A program made the position numbers and the translations under genes. This document shows, in pieces, positions 8,207 through 15,063 of a stretch of 15,063 nucleotides of DNA. The stretch comes from an uncultured Bacteroides sp. (GTDB lineage Bacteria; Bacteroidota; Bacteroidia; Bacteroidales; Bacteroidaceae): the NCBI GenBank assembly GCA_900555635.1, contig USLU01000098.1, forward strand, positions 1-15,063, written 5' to 3'. The notes beneath the pieces were generated by a model that was given only the letters and a program-made list of their open reading frames with translations, was not told the DNA's origin and made no database searches. How positions within the stretch are numbered: position 1 is the stretch's first letter; each line of letters begins with the position of its first letter.

Positions 8207-10603
8207 ATGATAAAACACTATTTCAAAGTAGCATTTAGAAACTTGTGGAAGTACAAGGCACAGAATATAATTTCCACCATCGGATTGGCAGTAGGACTAC
8301 TGTGTTTTAGTATATGTATGTATTGCAGTCGTTTTGTAGAATCTACCAATCATTGCTTTGACAATTATTCCCGCATAGCCGAGTTAAATCTCTATAATGA
8401 ACAGACTGGTGACTATTTTTCCGGCACACAAGTAGCATTATCCGAAGAACTCCGTACTTGGGCTATGGGTGAAGTGGAAGCGATCTCTTGTATGGCATAT
8501 CCCCGTGAACGCTCTTTTCAGGTTGAACTGTCTCCGGATAAATCATTGCCATACGATCTTGAAATTATAGAAGTCGATACCCTATACAATAAAGTCTTTA
8601 CTCCGCAAATGGTAGTTGGTAACTGGCGGACAGCAAGCCGGATGCCCAACGCGGTTATTATAAGCCGGTCCACTGCCATAAAGATATTTGGTCAGGTGGA
8701 GACTGCCATTGGCAAACACCTGACTCTTACAAGACGGCTTTATACTTCTCCGGACAGTACACCAAAGACAGGAGGTATTGTGTACACAATCCAAGCAGTG
8801 ATGGAAGATCTTCCACTGAACAATGATTTTAATTTTATGTGTCATACCGATGCATTGGTTATCAACGACAGTGAGGGACTTTTTCAGAGTCCGAAACGTC
8901 GCGATATAACGGGAGCCCGGACATACGTTTTGTTATCTCCGCAGGTTGGCATTACTGGTTTGGAAAAACAATTTTCCAAGCGCGACTATACTTATAGCCT
9001 ATATAACGAGACTTATACCGTTGTTGCCCGTTATATAGGAGACCGGTCGCAGGAGAAAGGTATTTATATTCTGGGATGGGTCACCGGAATTGTCGGCATA
9101 TTGATATTGTTGGTTGGATTGATTAATTTCTTTCATTTTCTCATCGGCTCTTTCCTGAATCGCACTAAGGAATACGCCATAATGAAAATGCTTGGTTCTG
9201 ATTGGAAACGGCTGTTCTGCCTGTTATTAACACAGTCACTGATGATTGTATTTGCATCCTCATTTTTGGTGATATGGGGTATCGAACTAATTGGAGATAG
9301 AATGGATTTCTCTTTGCCAGGCCTCACAATGACTTTCCTTCCTGAAACACTATTAAAGCATATTCTGCAATACATTGTTTTTCTTGCATTGCTTTGCATG
9401 GCAGTCTGTCTGCTGGTATCCGTCCGTATTCGTAGGTCTTCCATACAGACAGGTATCTATGGAGGTCAAAAACGTCGCGGGAAACAGTGGGGACGTAACT
9501 TTATGCTCGGCGTCCAGTTCTTTATTTGCTGGATATTCGTAACGCTGACTGTCAGCCTGTTTTTGCAATCAGGAAAGGTGACTGAAACCTTATTTCATAC
9601 GTTAAGTCAGGAAGATAAAGAAGCGATTCTTAGTATTCCGCTGGACTATCTATTTCTGGAGAATAAAGAAAAACAGGAAATGGTGGAACGTTTCAGGCAG
9701 CATGCCGGTGTGAAAGATATTTTGTTATCTGATATATCTTATACTCATGGAATATCCGGAAACTTGTTAATGACGGAGAAAGGAAATGATAACTCTTGGA
9801 TTGATATTAATGTAATGTGTGTACCATTGAATTTCTTCACCTTTATGAATATTCCGATAACGGAGGGCAGGACGATCCGGACAAAAAAGGATCTCGTAAT
9901 GGATGAAGTCTGGCAGAAAAGACAAAAGAAAGATATCATCGGAATGAACTTTTACGACCAGACCAGTGATTTCACCGTTTGTGGAGTATGTGCCCCCTTT
10001 CAAACAGATGTACATAACCATAATGGCGGATATGCTTTCACACTTTATGATTCTTCTGAATACATAGGTCACTGCTATGTGAAATGTTACCCTGAACAGC
10101 AAAAAGAAGTCATGAAATGGATGGAAACCATCCGTCGTGAAGTGCTGCCGGAGAATATTTCTTCCCAAGTACGTACATTTCAGGATGATTTGTACGAAGT
10201 GCAGGCAGTGGAATATATTCTGAAAGATATCATCTCGTTTTTTGCAATTGTAAGCATCATCATTACCCTGTTGGGAGTGTATTCCAGCATTACGCTCGAT
10301 ACAGAACGCCGCCAGAAAGAGGTTGCCATTCGCAAAGTGAACGGAGCCGGAATACGTTCCATCATCTGGCTGTTTGCACGTTTGTACCTGATTTTGCTGA
10401 TGGTGACTGCCGCCATCACCTTTCCGCTCATTTACGTGGTATTGCAACTGTGGAAACAAATGTACACCGTATTTTTTAATGATGGAATATTATATTGGGG
10501 AAGCATATTTGGGGGAGTAACCTTATTGACAGTAATTACCATAATCTTTAAAATACTGAGGATTGCACGTCTCAATCCCGCAGAAGTAATCAAAAACGAA
10601 TAA
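8207..10603 (+). CDS. FtsX/MacB-like ABC transporter permease 2 (intact)
   Basis: A 798-residue inner-membrane permease, the only complete one in the operon. Predicted helices lie near 17-38, 288-312, 335-360, 385-408, 431-453, 675-698, 719-748 and 763-785. Large periplasmic domains (about 40-285 and 455-670) separate them. This is the duplicated 4+4 helix layout common in Bacteroidetes FtsX permeases, whereas E. coli MacB has four helices and a fused ATPase. The family motif EVAIRKVNGAG and the tail RLNPAEVIKNE are present. It would transmit ATP-driven movement through the membrane to the adaptor and channel. It starts 12 bases after permease 1, and the ATPase gene follows after 28 bases. 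Its first 20 residues (MIKHYFKVAFRNLWKYKAQN) closely match permease 3, which indicates paralogy. Confidence 0.92.
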   Translation: MIKHYFKVAFRNLWKYKAQNIISTIGLAVGLLCFSICMYCSRFVESTNHCFDNYSRIAELNLYNEQTGDYFSGTQVALSEELRTWAMGEVEAISCMAYPRERSFQVELSPDKSLPYDLEIIEVDTLYNKVFTPQMVVGNWRTASRMPNAVIISRSTAIKIFGQVETAIGKHLTLTRRLYTSPDSTPKTGGIVYTIQAVMEDLPLNNDFNFMCHTDALVINDSEGLFQSPKRRDITGARTYVLLSPQVGITGLEKQFSKRDYTYSLYNETYTVVARYIGDRSQEKGIYILGWVTGIVGILILLVGLINFFHFLIGSFLNRTKEYAIMKMLGSDWKRLFCLLLTQSLMIVFASSFLVIWGIELIGDRMDFSLPGLTMTFLPETLLKHILQYIVFLALLCMAVCLLVSVRIRRSSIQTGIYGGQKRRGKQWGRNFMLGVQFFICWIFVTLTVSLFLQSGKVTETLFHTLSQEDKEAILSIPLDYLFLENKEKQEMVERFRQHAGVKDILLSDISYTHGISGNLLMTEKGNDNSWIDINVMCVPLNFFTFMNIPITEGRTIRTKKDLVMDEVWQKRQKKDIIGMNFYDQTSDFTVCGVCAPFQTDVHNHNGGYAFTLYDSSEYIGHCYVKCYPEQQKEVMKWMETIRREVLPENISSQVRTFQDDLYEVQAVEYILKDIISFFAIVSIIITLLGVYSSITLDTERRQKEVAIRKVNGAGIRSIIWLFARLYLILLMVTAAITFPLIYVVLQLWKQMYTVFFNDGILYWGSIFGGVTLLTVITIIFKILRIARLNPAEVIKNE

Positions 10604-10631
10604 AAATAATAATTCTAAAAACAATACAGTT

Positions 10632-11306
10632 ATGATTAAGACCATTGACTTACAGAAGATTTTCAAAACGGAAGAAGTAGAAACTTGGGCGTTGAATAAC
10701 GTCAGTATCGAAGTGAAACAAGGTGAATTTGTAGCCATCATGGGTCCCTCCGGCTGTGGTAAGTCAACATTGCTCAACATTCTGGGGCTACTTGATAACC
10801 CGACAGGAGGAGAGTATTATCTGAATGGAACAGAAGTCTCCCGGTATACCGAGTCGCAACGTACCAGTCTTCGCAAAGGCGTGATAGGTTTCGTTTTTCA
10901 GAGCTTTAACCTGATAGATGAGTTGAACGTATACGAAAATATCGAACTTCCTTTGCTTTATATGGGTATTTCCGCTGCCGAACGGAAAAAGAGGGTAGAG
11001 TCAGCTATGGAGAGAATGGCCATTACTCATCGTAGCAAACACTTTCCGCAACAACTTTCCGGTGGTCAGCAGCAACGCGTTGCCATTGCCCGTGCCGTCG
11101 TGGCCAACCCTAAACTGATTTTGGCCGATGAGCCAACCGGTAACCTGGACTCCAAAAACGGTAAAGAAGTGATGGGGCTATTGAGCGAACTGAATAAAGA
11201 GGGAACCACCATTGTCATGGTGACCCACTCACAACACGATGCCGGTTATGCCGACCGTGTCATAAACTTGTTTGACGGACAGGTGGTGACCGAGGTTAAT
11301 ATGTAA
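10632..11306 (+). CDS. ABC transporter ATPase, LolD/MacB type
   Basis: A 224-residue cytoplasmic nucleotide-binding subunit with every motif in place: Walker A GPSGCGKST (38-46), Q-loop FQ (89-90), signature LSGGQQQR (142-149), Walker B LILADEP (162-168), D-loop NLD (171-173) and H-switch H199. Length and motif spacing fit the LolD/MacB/FtsE group, which powers FtsX-type permeases. It is the only ATPase in the visible operon and presumably serves all three permeases. It sits between permeases 2 and 3 with gaps of 28 and 27 bases. No membrane segment or extra domain is present. The substrate cannot be told from the sequence; export of a drug, peptide or lipoprotein is possible. Confidence 0.95.
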   Translation: MIKTIDLQKIFKTEEVETWALNNVSIEVKQGEFVAIMGPSGCGKSTLLNILGLLDNPTGGEYYLNGTEVSRYTESQRTSLRKGVIGFVFQSFNLIDELNVYENIELPLLYMGISAAERKKRVESAMERMAITHRSKHFPQQLSGGQQQRVAIARAVVANPKLILADEPTGNLDSKNGKEVMGLLSELNKEGTTIVMVTHSQHDAGYADRVINLFDGQVVTEVNM

Positions 11307-11333
11307 GCACAAGCCATCAATAAAAAGTATATC

Positions 11334-12533
11334 ATGATAAAACACTATCTGAAAGTAGCCTTTCGCAATCTGATGAAGTATAAGACACAAAGTCTTGTTA
11401 GTATTATCGGATTAGCAGTCGGTTTTACCTGTTTTGCGCTGTCTGCTTTATGGATACGTTATGAAATGACGTATGATAACTTCCATGAGGGTGCCGAACG
11501 CATTTATCTGGTGCGTGCGCATTACGCCAATGAACCCGGTACAAGCAAATTTACTCCATATCCTTTAATGAAATATTTGCAAGACAAAATGCCGGAGATA
11601 GAAGCTGTAACCGCTTTTACCGCACATCATGTAAAATTCCGTATGGAAGATACTGAGCAGGAGATCGGAATGATTGCCGCAGATTCTGTTCTCATGAACT
11701 TCTTTGATATACAATTATTGAAAGGTACTGTCAACTTCCTGAAATGTGATGGTCAGGAAGTTGCTATCACTAAAGAATTTGCGAAGCGGCTCTTCAGCAA
11801 AGAAGAGGATGCATTGGGGAAAGAGGTGGAAGTAGGCAGACGCGTATGTAAAATAGGAGCAATTGTGAGTGGATGGTCTAACCATTCCAATATTCCATAT
11901 AATATACTGGCTCCGGCAAGACATTCTCCTCGGTGGGGAAGTTCGAATGAGCAGCTATTTATTCGTGTACGTGAAAGAACAGATATAGACGCATTCCGAA
12001 CAAAAATGAGCACTGTTTGCATCAACGATATTGAGAAAGAGAGCGAACTTTCCGATTTGTTGATTACCCGGATGTCAGCTTTGCGCTATTCGGATTATGT
12101 AGATAAAGCAGATGTTGTTATCTCTTTCAGTTATATATTCTATTTCTCCTTGGCGGGCGGACTGGTGATTATTTGTTCGTTATTCAATTATCTGACGCTT
12201 TTTATCAGCCGGCTTTGTATGCGTAACCGTGAAATGGCACTTCGTAAGGTGAATGGAGCAAGCAATAAAGCTTTGTCTGTACAGTTTGCCATTGAATTAT
12301 TGCTGCTTTTATGTATTGCTCTGATCGGCGGATTGCTGCTGGTGGAGATGAGTATGTCCCAGTTTTTGAATTTTACGCAGATAGAAGCCAGCTCATATTA
12401 TGGAGAAATCTTAGTATATCTTCTGGCAGTAATCATCCTGTCGTTTCTGTTTGCACTGATGCCATTATCCTATTTTCGTCGTCGAACATTGCAGGAAACA
12501 ATCAAAGGAGGTGTTGCTACTGCCCGTCCGTAC
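11334..12533 (+). pseudogene. FtsX/MacB-like permease 3, truncated by the IS66 element
   Basis: The N-terminal half of a third permease, about 400 codons of host sequence. It opens with MIKHYLKVAFRNLMKYKTQS, nearly the same as permease 2. It has a first helix (about 18-40), a periplasmic domain containing ITKEFAKRLFSKEEDALGKE, helices near 261-291, 313-340 and 358-381, and a mid-protein family motif (MALRKVNGAS). Host-like sequence stops at about residue 400 (IKGGVATARPY). The frame then runs into the IS end and stops at 12635, adding 33 residues without family character. The second half (a further helix set and the C-terminal EVAIRKVNGA-type motif) should lie beyond the right end of the IS, outside this window. 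Confidence 0.85.
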
Positions 12534-12555
12534 GTAAGCACTCATTGTATGGCTC

Positions 12556-12586
12556 TTGTTTATCCTATCAGTCAGCTTTACCTTTG
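12556..12586 (+). promoter_or_regulatory. Promoter of the IS66 operon
   Basis: TTG at 12556-12558 is followed after 20 bases by TACCTTTG (12579-12586), a full match to the Bacteroides TTG / TAnnTTTG promoter with consensus spacing. Transcription would start near 12593, about 18 bases before the tnpA ATG. It lies inside the left end of the element, so the IS carries its own promoter. Confidence 0.7.
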
Positions 12587-12610
12587 CACAGAACTTAAAA
12601 TTTTATTCTT

Positions 12611-12985
12611 ATGGACTCTACTGATTGTTTTTTAGAGATTCTTTCTGCTTATCAGTCATCCGACAGTGGTTGCCAAGTCTCTCTTTTGGAGTATTGCCAT
12701 CGTTTTGGCGTTGATTATTATAAATTCCTTGGCTGGTATCGTCATTACAAGTGCCAACTGGGTAACTCAACTTCCCCTTCCGATGTGCAACTGGCCCCCA
12801 TTCATGTGAACGGTTCCCCCTCCGGTCATTCACGTTGTACATCATCTCCCAAATCTGTCAAATCGGACAACTTTGAGATTGTTTCGTTTCGTCTAAAACT
12901 GGGCAATGGAGTTGAGATCCGAAAATGTAACACTAATCTTGAGAGCATAACAGCTCTGCTTCAAAACCTGGGAACATTATGTTAG
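12611..12985 (+). CDS. tnpA: IS66-family accessory protein TnpA (orf1)
   Basis: A 124-residue protein at the first position of the IS66 cassette. The N-terminal part (about 5-45, with SLLEYCHRFGVDYYKFLGWYR) resembles the helix-turn-helix of IS66 orf1 proteins, in which a short helical reader precedes an aromatic-rich YxxxxxWYR stretch. A low-complexity Ser/Pro-rich linker (about 52-82) follows, then a small C-terminal beta region (FEIVSFRLKLGNGVEIRKCN) seen in many orf1 proteins. Orf1 is needed for efficient transposition in this family, probably by binding DNA. The stop overlaps the tnpB start by 7 bases. The name rests mainly on position and general pattern; sequence similarity in this family is low. 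Confidence 0.82.
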   Translation: MDSTDCFLEILSAYQSSDSGCQVSLLEYCHRFGVDYYKFLGWYRHYKCQLGNSTSPSDVQLAPIHVNGSPSGHSRCTSSPKSVKSDNFEIVSFRLKLGNGVEIRKCNTNLESITALLQNLGTLC

Positions 12986-13311
12986 GGCTGAATCCCAGCA
13001 TGCGCTTCTACCTGTGCGAAGGTCCGGTAGATATGCGAAAAGGTATTTTCACCCTTGCCGAACTGGTACGCAAAATAATGGGTAAAGAGCCCTCCGCAGG
13101 GGATATTTTCATCTTTTTGAGCAAGGACCGGCGGAACATCAAAATCCTTCATCATGATACAGGGGGATACGTGCTTTATTGGAAGAAGCTGGACAAAGAC
13201 CGTTTCCTCCTACCTGTTTTCTGCAAGGCCAGTCATCGTTATGAAATCGGTTGGGAGAAACTCGTGGTTCTGCTCCAGGGTACTGTCCGCAAAGAATTAC
13301 TCGTAGGGTAG
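12979..13311 (+). CDS. tnpB: IS66-family accessory protein TnpB (orf2)
   Basis: A 110-residue protein that is a clear member of the IS66 orf2 family. The hallmark stretch near the N-terminus (MRFYLCEGPVDMRKGIFTL) is followed by GDIFIFLSKDRRNIKILHHD and GGYVLYWKKLDKDRFLLP. The length is typical. Its role in transposition is required in studied IS66 elements but mechanistically unclear. Its ATG lies inside the end of tnpA (ATGTTAG), which suggests translational coupling. A gap of 107 bases separates it from tnpC. Confidence 0.95.
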   Translation: MLGLNPSMRFYLCEGPVDMRKGIFTLAELVRKIMGKEPSAGDIFIFLSKDRRNIKILHHDTGGYVLYWKKLDKDRFLLPVFCKASHRYEIGWEKLVVLLQGTVRKELLVG

Positions 13312-13346
13312 TACGAGGTTACAGAACAATCGATTGTACGAGGTTA
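13311..13346. repeat. Palindrome and 11-bp direct repeat between tnpB and tnpC
   Basis: GTACGAGGTTA occurs at 13311-13321 and again at 13336-13346. The perfect 12-bp palindrome ACAATCGATTGT (13326-13337) lies between and slightly overlaps the second copy. The first copy covers the tnpB stop. The site lies about 40 bases upstream of the tnpC promoter and may bind a regulator or one of the transposition proteins. No function is established. Confidence 0.8.
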
Positions 13347-13383
13347 TATATTTGATTATCAATATATTAATATGTTTAAAATC

Positions 13384-13414
13384 TTGCATAAGTCAGCTTT
13401 GTTTTGTATATTTG
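13384..13414 (+). promoter_or_regulatory. Probable promoter immediately upstream of tnpC
   Basis: TTG (13384-13386), a 20-base spacer and TATATTTG (13407-13414) form a full Bacteroides-type promoter. The tnpC ATG at 13419 is only 5 bases past the -7 box, so a transcript starting about 7 bases after the box would be leaderless or would miss that ATG. The transposase might then be made from the tnpA promoter transcript at full length, and from this promoter as a form starting at a later ATG such as codon 40. Confidence 0.55.
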
Positions 13415-13418
13415 CGAC

Positions 13419-15063
13419 ATGGAAGACAAGGAAACGATCAACATATTAATCGCCCAGCTACTGTCAAAGGATGATGAGATCCTGCGGCTTCGAAACCTGC
13501 TTGACGACTTGCAGCGTGAACAGCAGTCGGGTAATATGCAGATCCTGTCTAAACTTGACAGGGCACTTGAGGAACTGAAAAGCATGAGACATGACAACAA
13601 GGCGCTTTCCAACCGTCTTTCCCGGGCCCTTGAGGCCAAGTCAGCCGCAGAAGAGAAAATACAGGAGCTTTCCAGTGCCCTTGAAGCACTCGAGAATACG
13701 CGCGCTGATGAACTTTATGAGATTGCCAGACAGAAACGGCAGTTATACGGGCGTAAATCCGAGAAGAAATCTTCCTTGTCCGCAATGAAGCAAAAAGACC
13801 TCAAAGAGGATAAGGATGATTTTGACGGATCCGCTCCTTCGGCTCCGGTTGAAGACTTGGAGCAGAAAGCTGCGGAATCAGCCTCTTCTGAGGCCGCTCC
13901 CCGGTCTGAATCCCCTTCCTGCCGTAAGGATTATGGCAAGCAGTCCACCGGTGCGGAGAATGTGGTGGTACATTACTGTGATGAATCGGATATCCCTTCG
14001 GGTGCACGCAAGATAGGCATACGTGAATGGATTCAATACTCGATTCAACATCAAGTGGTCAAACATGTATTCAAACTTGTACGGCTGGTGGATACACAGG
14101 GAAACATCTCGAACTATTATCAGCCTACAGACAAAAATGATACCCGCAGACCGTTTGAGAACGTCCTTGAAGGATATCCTGTGGATTTTGAACTGATGGC
14201 CCGCATTTTGGTTGACAAATACCAGTACGGTTTGTCTCTTGAACGGGTCGTAGACCGTCTCAAGGATGCCGGTGCACGTTTCAACACCTCTACCGTTTTG
14301 GCCTGGATAAAGAGGCACATGAAGGAGTTGTGCAAGCTTGAGGAACCTTTCCGGCAGTTGCTTCTCACACCCGGAAGCATGCTGTTCAGTGATGAGACTA
14401 CCGAACAGGTCAGAGTGTACAATCAGCAGAAGGGTAAGTATGAATACCGTAAACAATACATTTGGGGAATAAAGAATCCCGACCGGAAAATAGCCTATTA
14501 TCTGTATGACAACGGCAGCCGTAGCATGAAGGTCGCCCAAAAGTTCTTCGCAGGCTTCCGGGGAAGTGTCACCACCGACGGCTACAATGTCTATAAAATG
14601 TTTGAACGGGAAGATTCCTCAATAACACGGTACGGATGTATGGCACACGTCAGGCGAAAGTTTGTCGATGCATTACAGACCGACCATCGGTCTGCAGACA
14701 TAATTAACCTGATATCAAACCTATACTGGGTGGAGGCGGATTGCAGAATTAATCTTCTCTCCGAAGATGAACGCAGGATGGAACGTCAGAAGAGGGCAAT
14801 TCCTATATTGGCAGAAATATGGCAGATGATAAAACCTGTTTTTGAGCAAACCCGCGGGGATACAGCCAACCTTTTTCTAAAAGCGGTCAGATATGCTGTC
14901 AATGAATGGGAAGCAGTATCGCGTTATGTGCAAAATGGAAAGGCGGAAATAGATAATAATCCGGCCGGTGTGTCACGAGGGCATTATAACATGATGCTAT
15001 TGGCTGGTATCATGGAAATTTTGTCTGCAACTATCAAAGAGATGAGGGTAGGTCCCTCGCAAT
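13419..15063 (+). CDS. tnpC: IS66-family DDE transposase TnpC (orf3), 3' part interrupted
   Basis: The frame is open from the ATG at 13419 to the window edge (548 codons), but family similarity ends at about codon 516. Domains: a leucine-rich coiled coil (about 1-100, continuing into RQKRQLYGRKSEK, a conserved IS66 motif), an acidic low-complexity linker (about 125-170), then the IS66 transposase domain. Catalytic residues are D325 (MLFSDETTEQ), D387 (VTTDGYNVY) and E510 (GKAEIDNN); CMAHVRRKF also fits the family. The usual Cys zinc finger in front of the domain is not visible. After DNN the expected continuation (an E, then a RPxxxGRKN-like stretch) is missing in all three plus frames, which suggests an insertion at 14967/14968. 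The transposase as encoded here is probably inactive unless the insert is spliced out as an intron. Opposite-strand ORFs over this gene are not real. Confidence 0.88.
   Translation, partial: MEDKETINILIAQLLSKDDEILRLRNLLDDLQREQQSGNMQILSKLDRALEELKSMRHDNKALSNRLSRALEAKSAAEEKIQELSSALEALENTRADELYEIARQKRQLYGRKSEKKSSLSAMKQKDLKEDKDDFDGSAPSAPVEDLEQKAAESASSEAAPRSESPSCRKDYGKQSTGAENVVVHYCDESDIPSGARKIGIREWIQYSIQHQVVKHVFKLVRLVDTQGNISNYYQPTDKNDTRRPFENVLEGYPVDFELMARILVDKYQYGLSLERVVDRLKDAGARFNTSTVLAWIKRHMKELCKLEEPFRQLLLTPGSMLFSDETTEQVRVYNQQKGKYEYRKQYIWGIKNPDRKIAYYLYDNGSRSMKVAQKFFAGFRGSVTTDGYNVYKMFEREDSSITRYGCMAHVRRKFVDALQTDHRSADIINLISNLYWVEADCRINLLSEDERRMERQKRAIPILAEIWQMIKPVFEQTRGDTANLFLKAVRYAVNEWEAVSRYVQNGKAEIDNNPAGVSRGHYNMMLLAGIMEILSATIKEMRVGPSQ
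14968..15063 (+). mobile_element. Possible 5' end of a group II intron inserted in tnpC
   Basis: IS66 coding sequence ends at aataatccggccg. If the intron begins at 14968, its first bases are GTGTG, matching the group II 5' consensus GUGYG. The 96 bases seen are rich in inverted repeats: CATGAT (14990-14995) / ATCATG (15009-15014), and GAGGG (15044-15048) / CCCTC (15054-15058), with an alternative pairing of CGAGGG (14976-14981) to CCCTCG (15054-15059). The phase also fits: the exon ends in G, the first base of the expected Glu codon after NNPA. No maturase gene or domain V can be seen, so the call is tentative; another insertion or decay is possible. Confidence 0.4.

Larger units (their letters stand above)
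12534..15063 (+). mobile_element. IS66-family insertion sequence, left end and tnpA-tnpB-tnpC; right end outside window
   Basis: Three genes in the order and orientation typical of IS66 follow a terminus that begins GTAAGC at 12534, the known start of IS66-family inverted repeats. The 8 bases before it, GTCCGTAC (12526-12533), would be the target duplication, since this family makes 8-bp duplications. The second copy and the right inverted repeat lie beyond the window, so the exact boundary is inferred. The element is inserted in permease 3 in the same direction as the operon and should be polar on anything downstream. Its tnpC gene seems to carry a further insertion at 14968. Confidence 0.85.

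Noticed and set aside
9767..10459. A 230-codon open frame on the minus strand across permease 2
   Set aside because: It is fully antisense to a well-supported permease and its translation is rich in His, Cys and Gln without any domain.
12534..12635. C-terminal 33 residues of the permease 3 frame as genuine permease
   Set aside because: They are read from the IS66 left end and its promoter and lack the helix and motif pattern of the other permeases.
13878..14540. A 220-codon open frame on the minus strand across tnpC
   Set aside because: It mirrors the transposase frame, whose DDE residues and family motifs are clear.
14961..15063. A simple one-base frameshift at the end of tnpC
   Set aside because: One shifted frame gives a brief IRPV-like match after the DNN motif, but it then loses the family pattern and reaches a stop, so an insertion explains the break better than an indel.
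1..15063. CRISPR arrays, tRNA or rRNA genes
   Set aside because: No regularly spaced repeat series, no cloverleaf with a conserved T-arm, and no rRNA signature was seen on either strand.

Overview
The window looks like chromosomal DNA of a gut-type Bacteroidales (Bacteroides or a close relative). This rests on promoter boxes of the Bacteroides primary-sigma type (TAnnTTTG with an upstream TTG), A-rich leaders instead of strong Shine-Dalgarno sites, arrays of FtsX/MacB-like permeases, and a Bacteroides-style IS66 element. No species can be named from sequence reading alone.

Layout. (1) Positions 92-2736, minus strand: a two-gene operon for an NtrC-type two-component system. The sigma54-dependent response regulator comes first, and the membrane histidine kinase starts in a 4-base ATGA overlap with its stop. 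(2) Positions 2737-2927: a divergent control region. It holds two 16-bp palindromes whose centres are 21 bp apart, a -24/-12 sigma54-type promoter (TGGCAC-N5-TTGAA) facing the plus-strand operon, and a TAnnTTTG box facing the regulator gene. (3) Positions 2928-12533, plus strand: a tightly packed MacAB-TolC-like export operon: TolC-type outer-membrane factor, HlyD/MacA-type adaptor, FtsX permease 1, FtsX permease 2, LolD/MacB-type ATPase, FtsX permease 3. (4) From 12534 to the end: an IS66-family element (tnpA, tnpB, tnpC) inserted in permease 3.

The simplest reading is that the kinase and regulator sense a membrane or envelope signal and switch on the tripartite exporter through sigma54. Two of the three permease genes are broken. 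Permease 1 carries a 64-bp insertion that leaves a 29-bp direct repeat and shifts the frame; removing 64 bp restores one 792-codon frame. Permease 3 is cut by the IS66 element after about codon 400. Only permease 2 and the ATPase remain intact as the inner-membrane pump.

The IS66 transposase gene also appears interrupted. Just after its catalytic Glu and the DNN motif the family sequence stops, and a structured stretch beginning GTGTG follows. I read this as the probable 5' end of a group II intron nested in the IS, but the window ends 96 bases into it.
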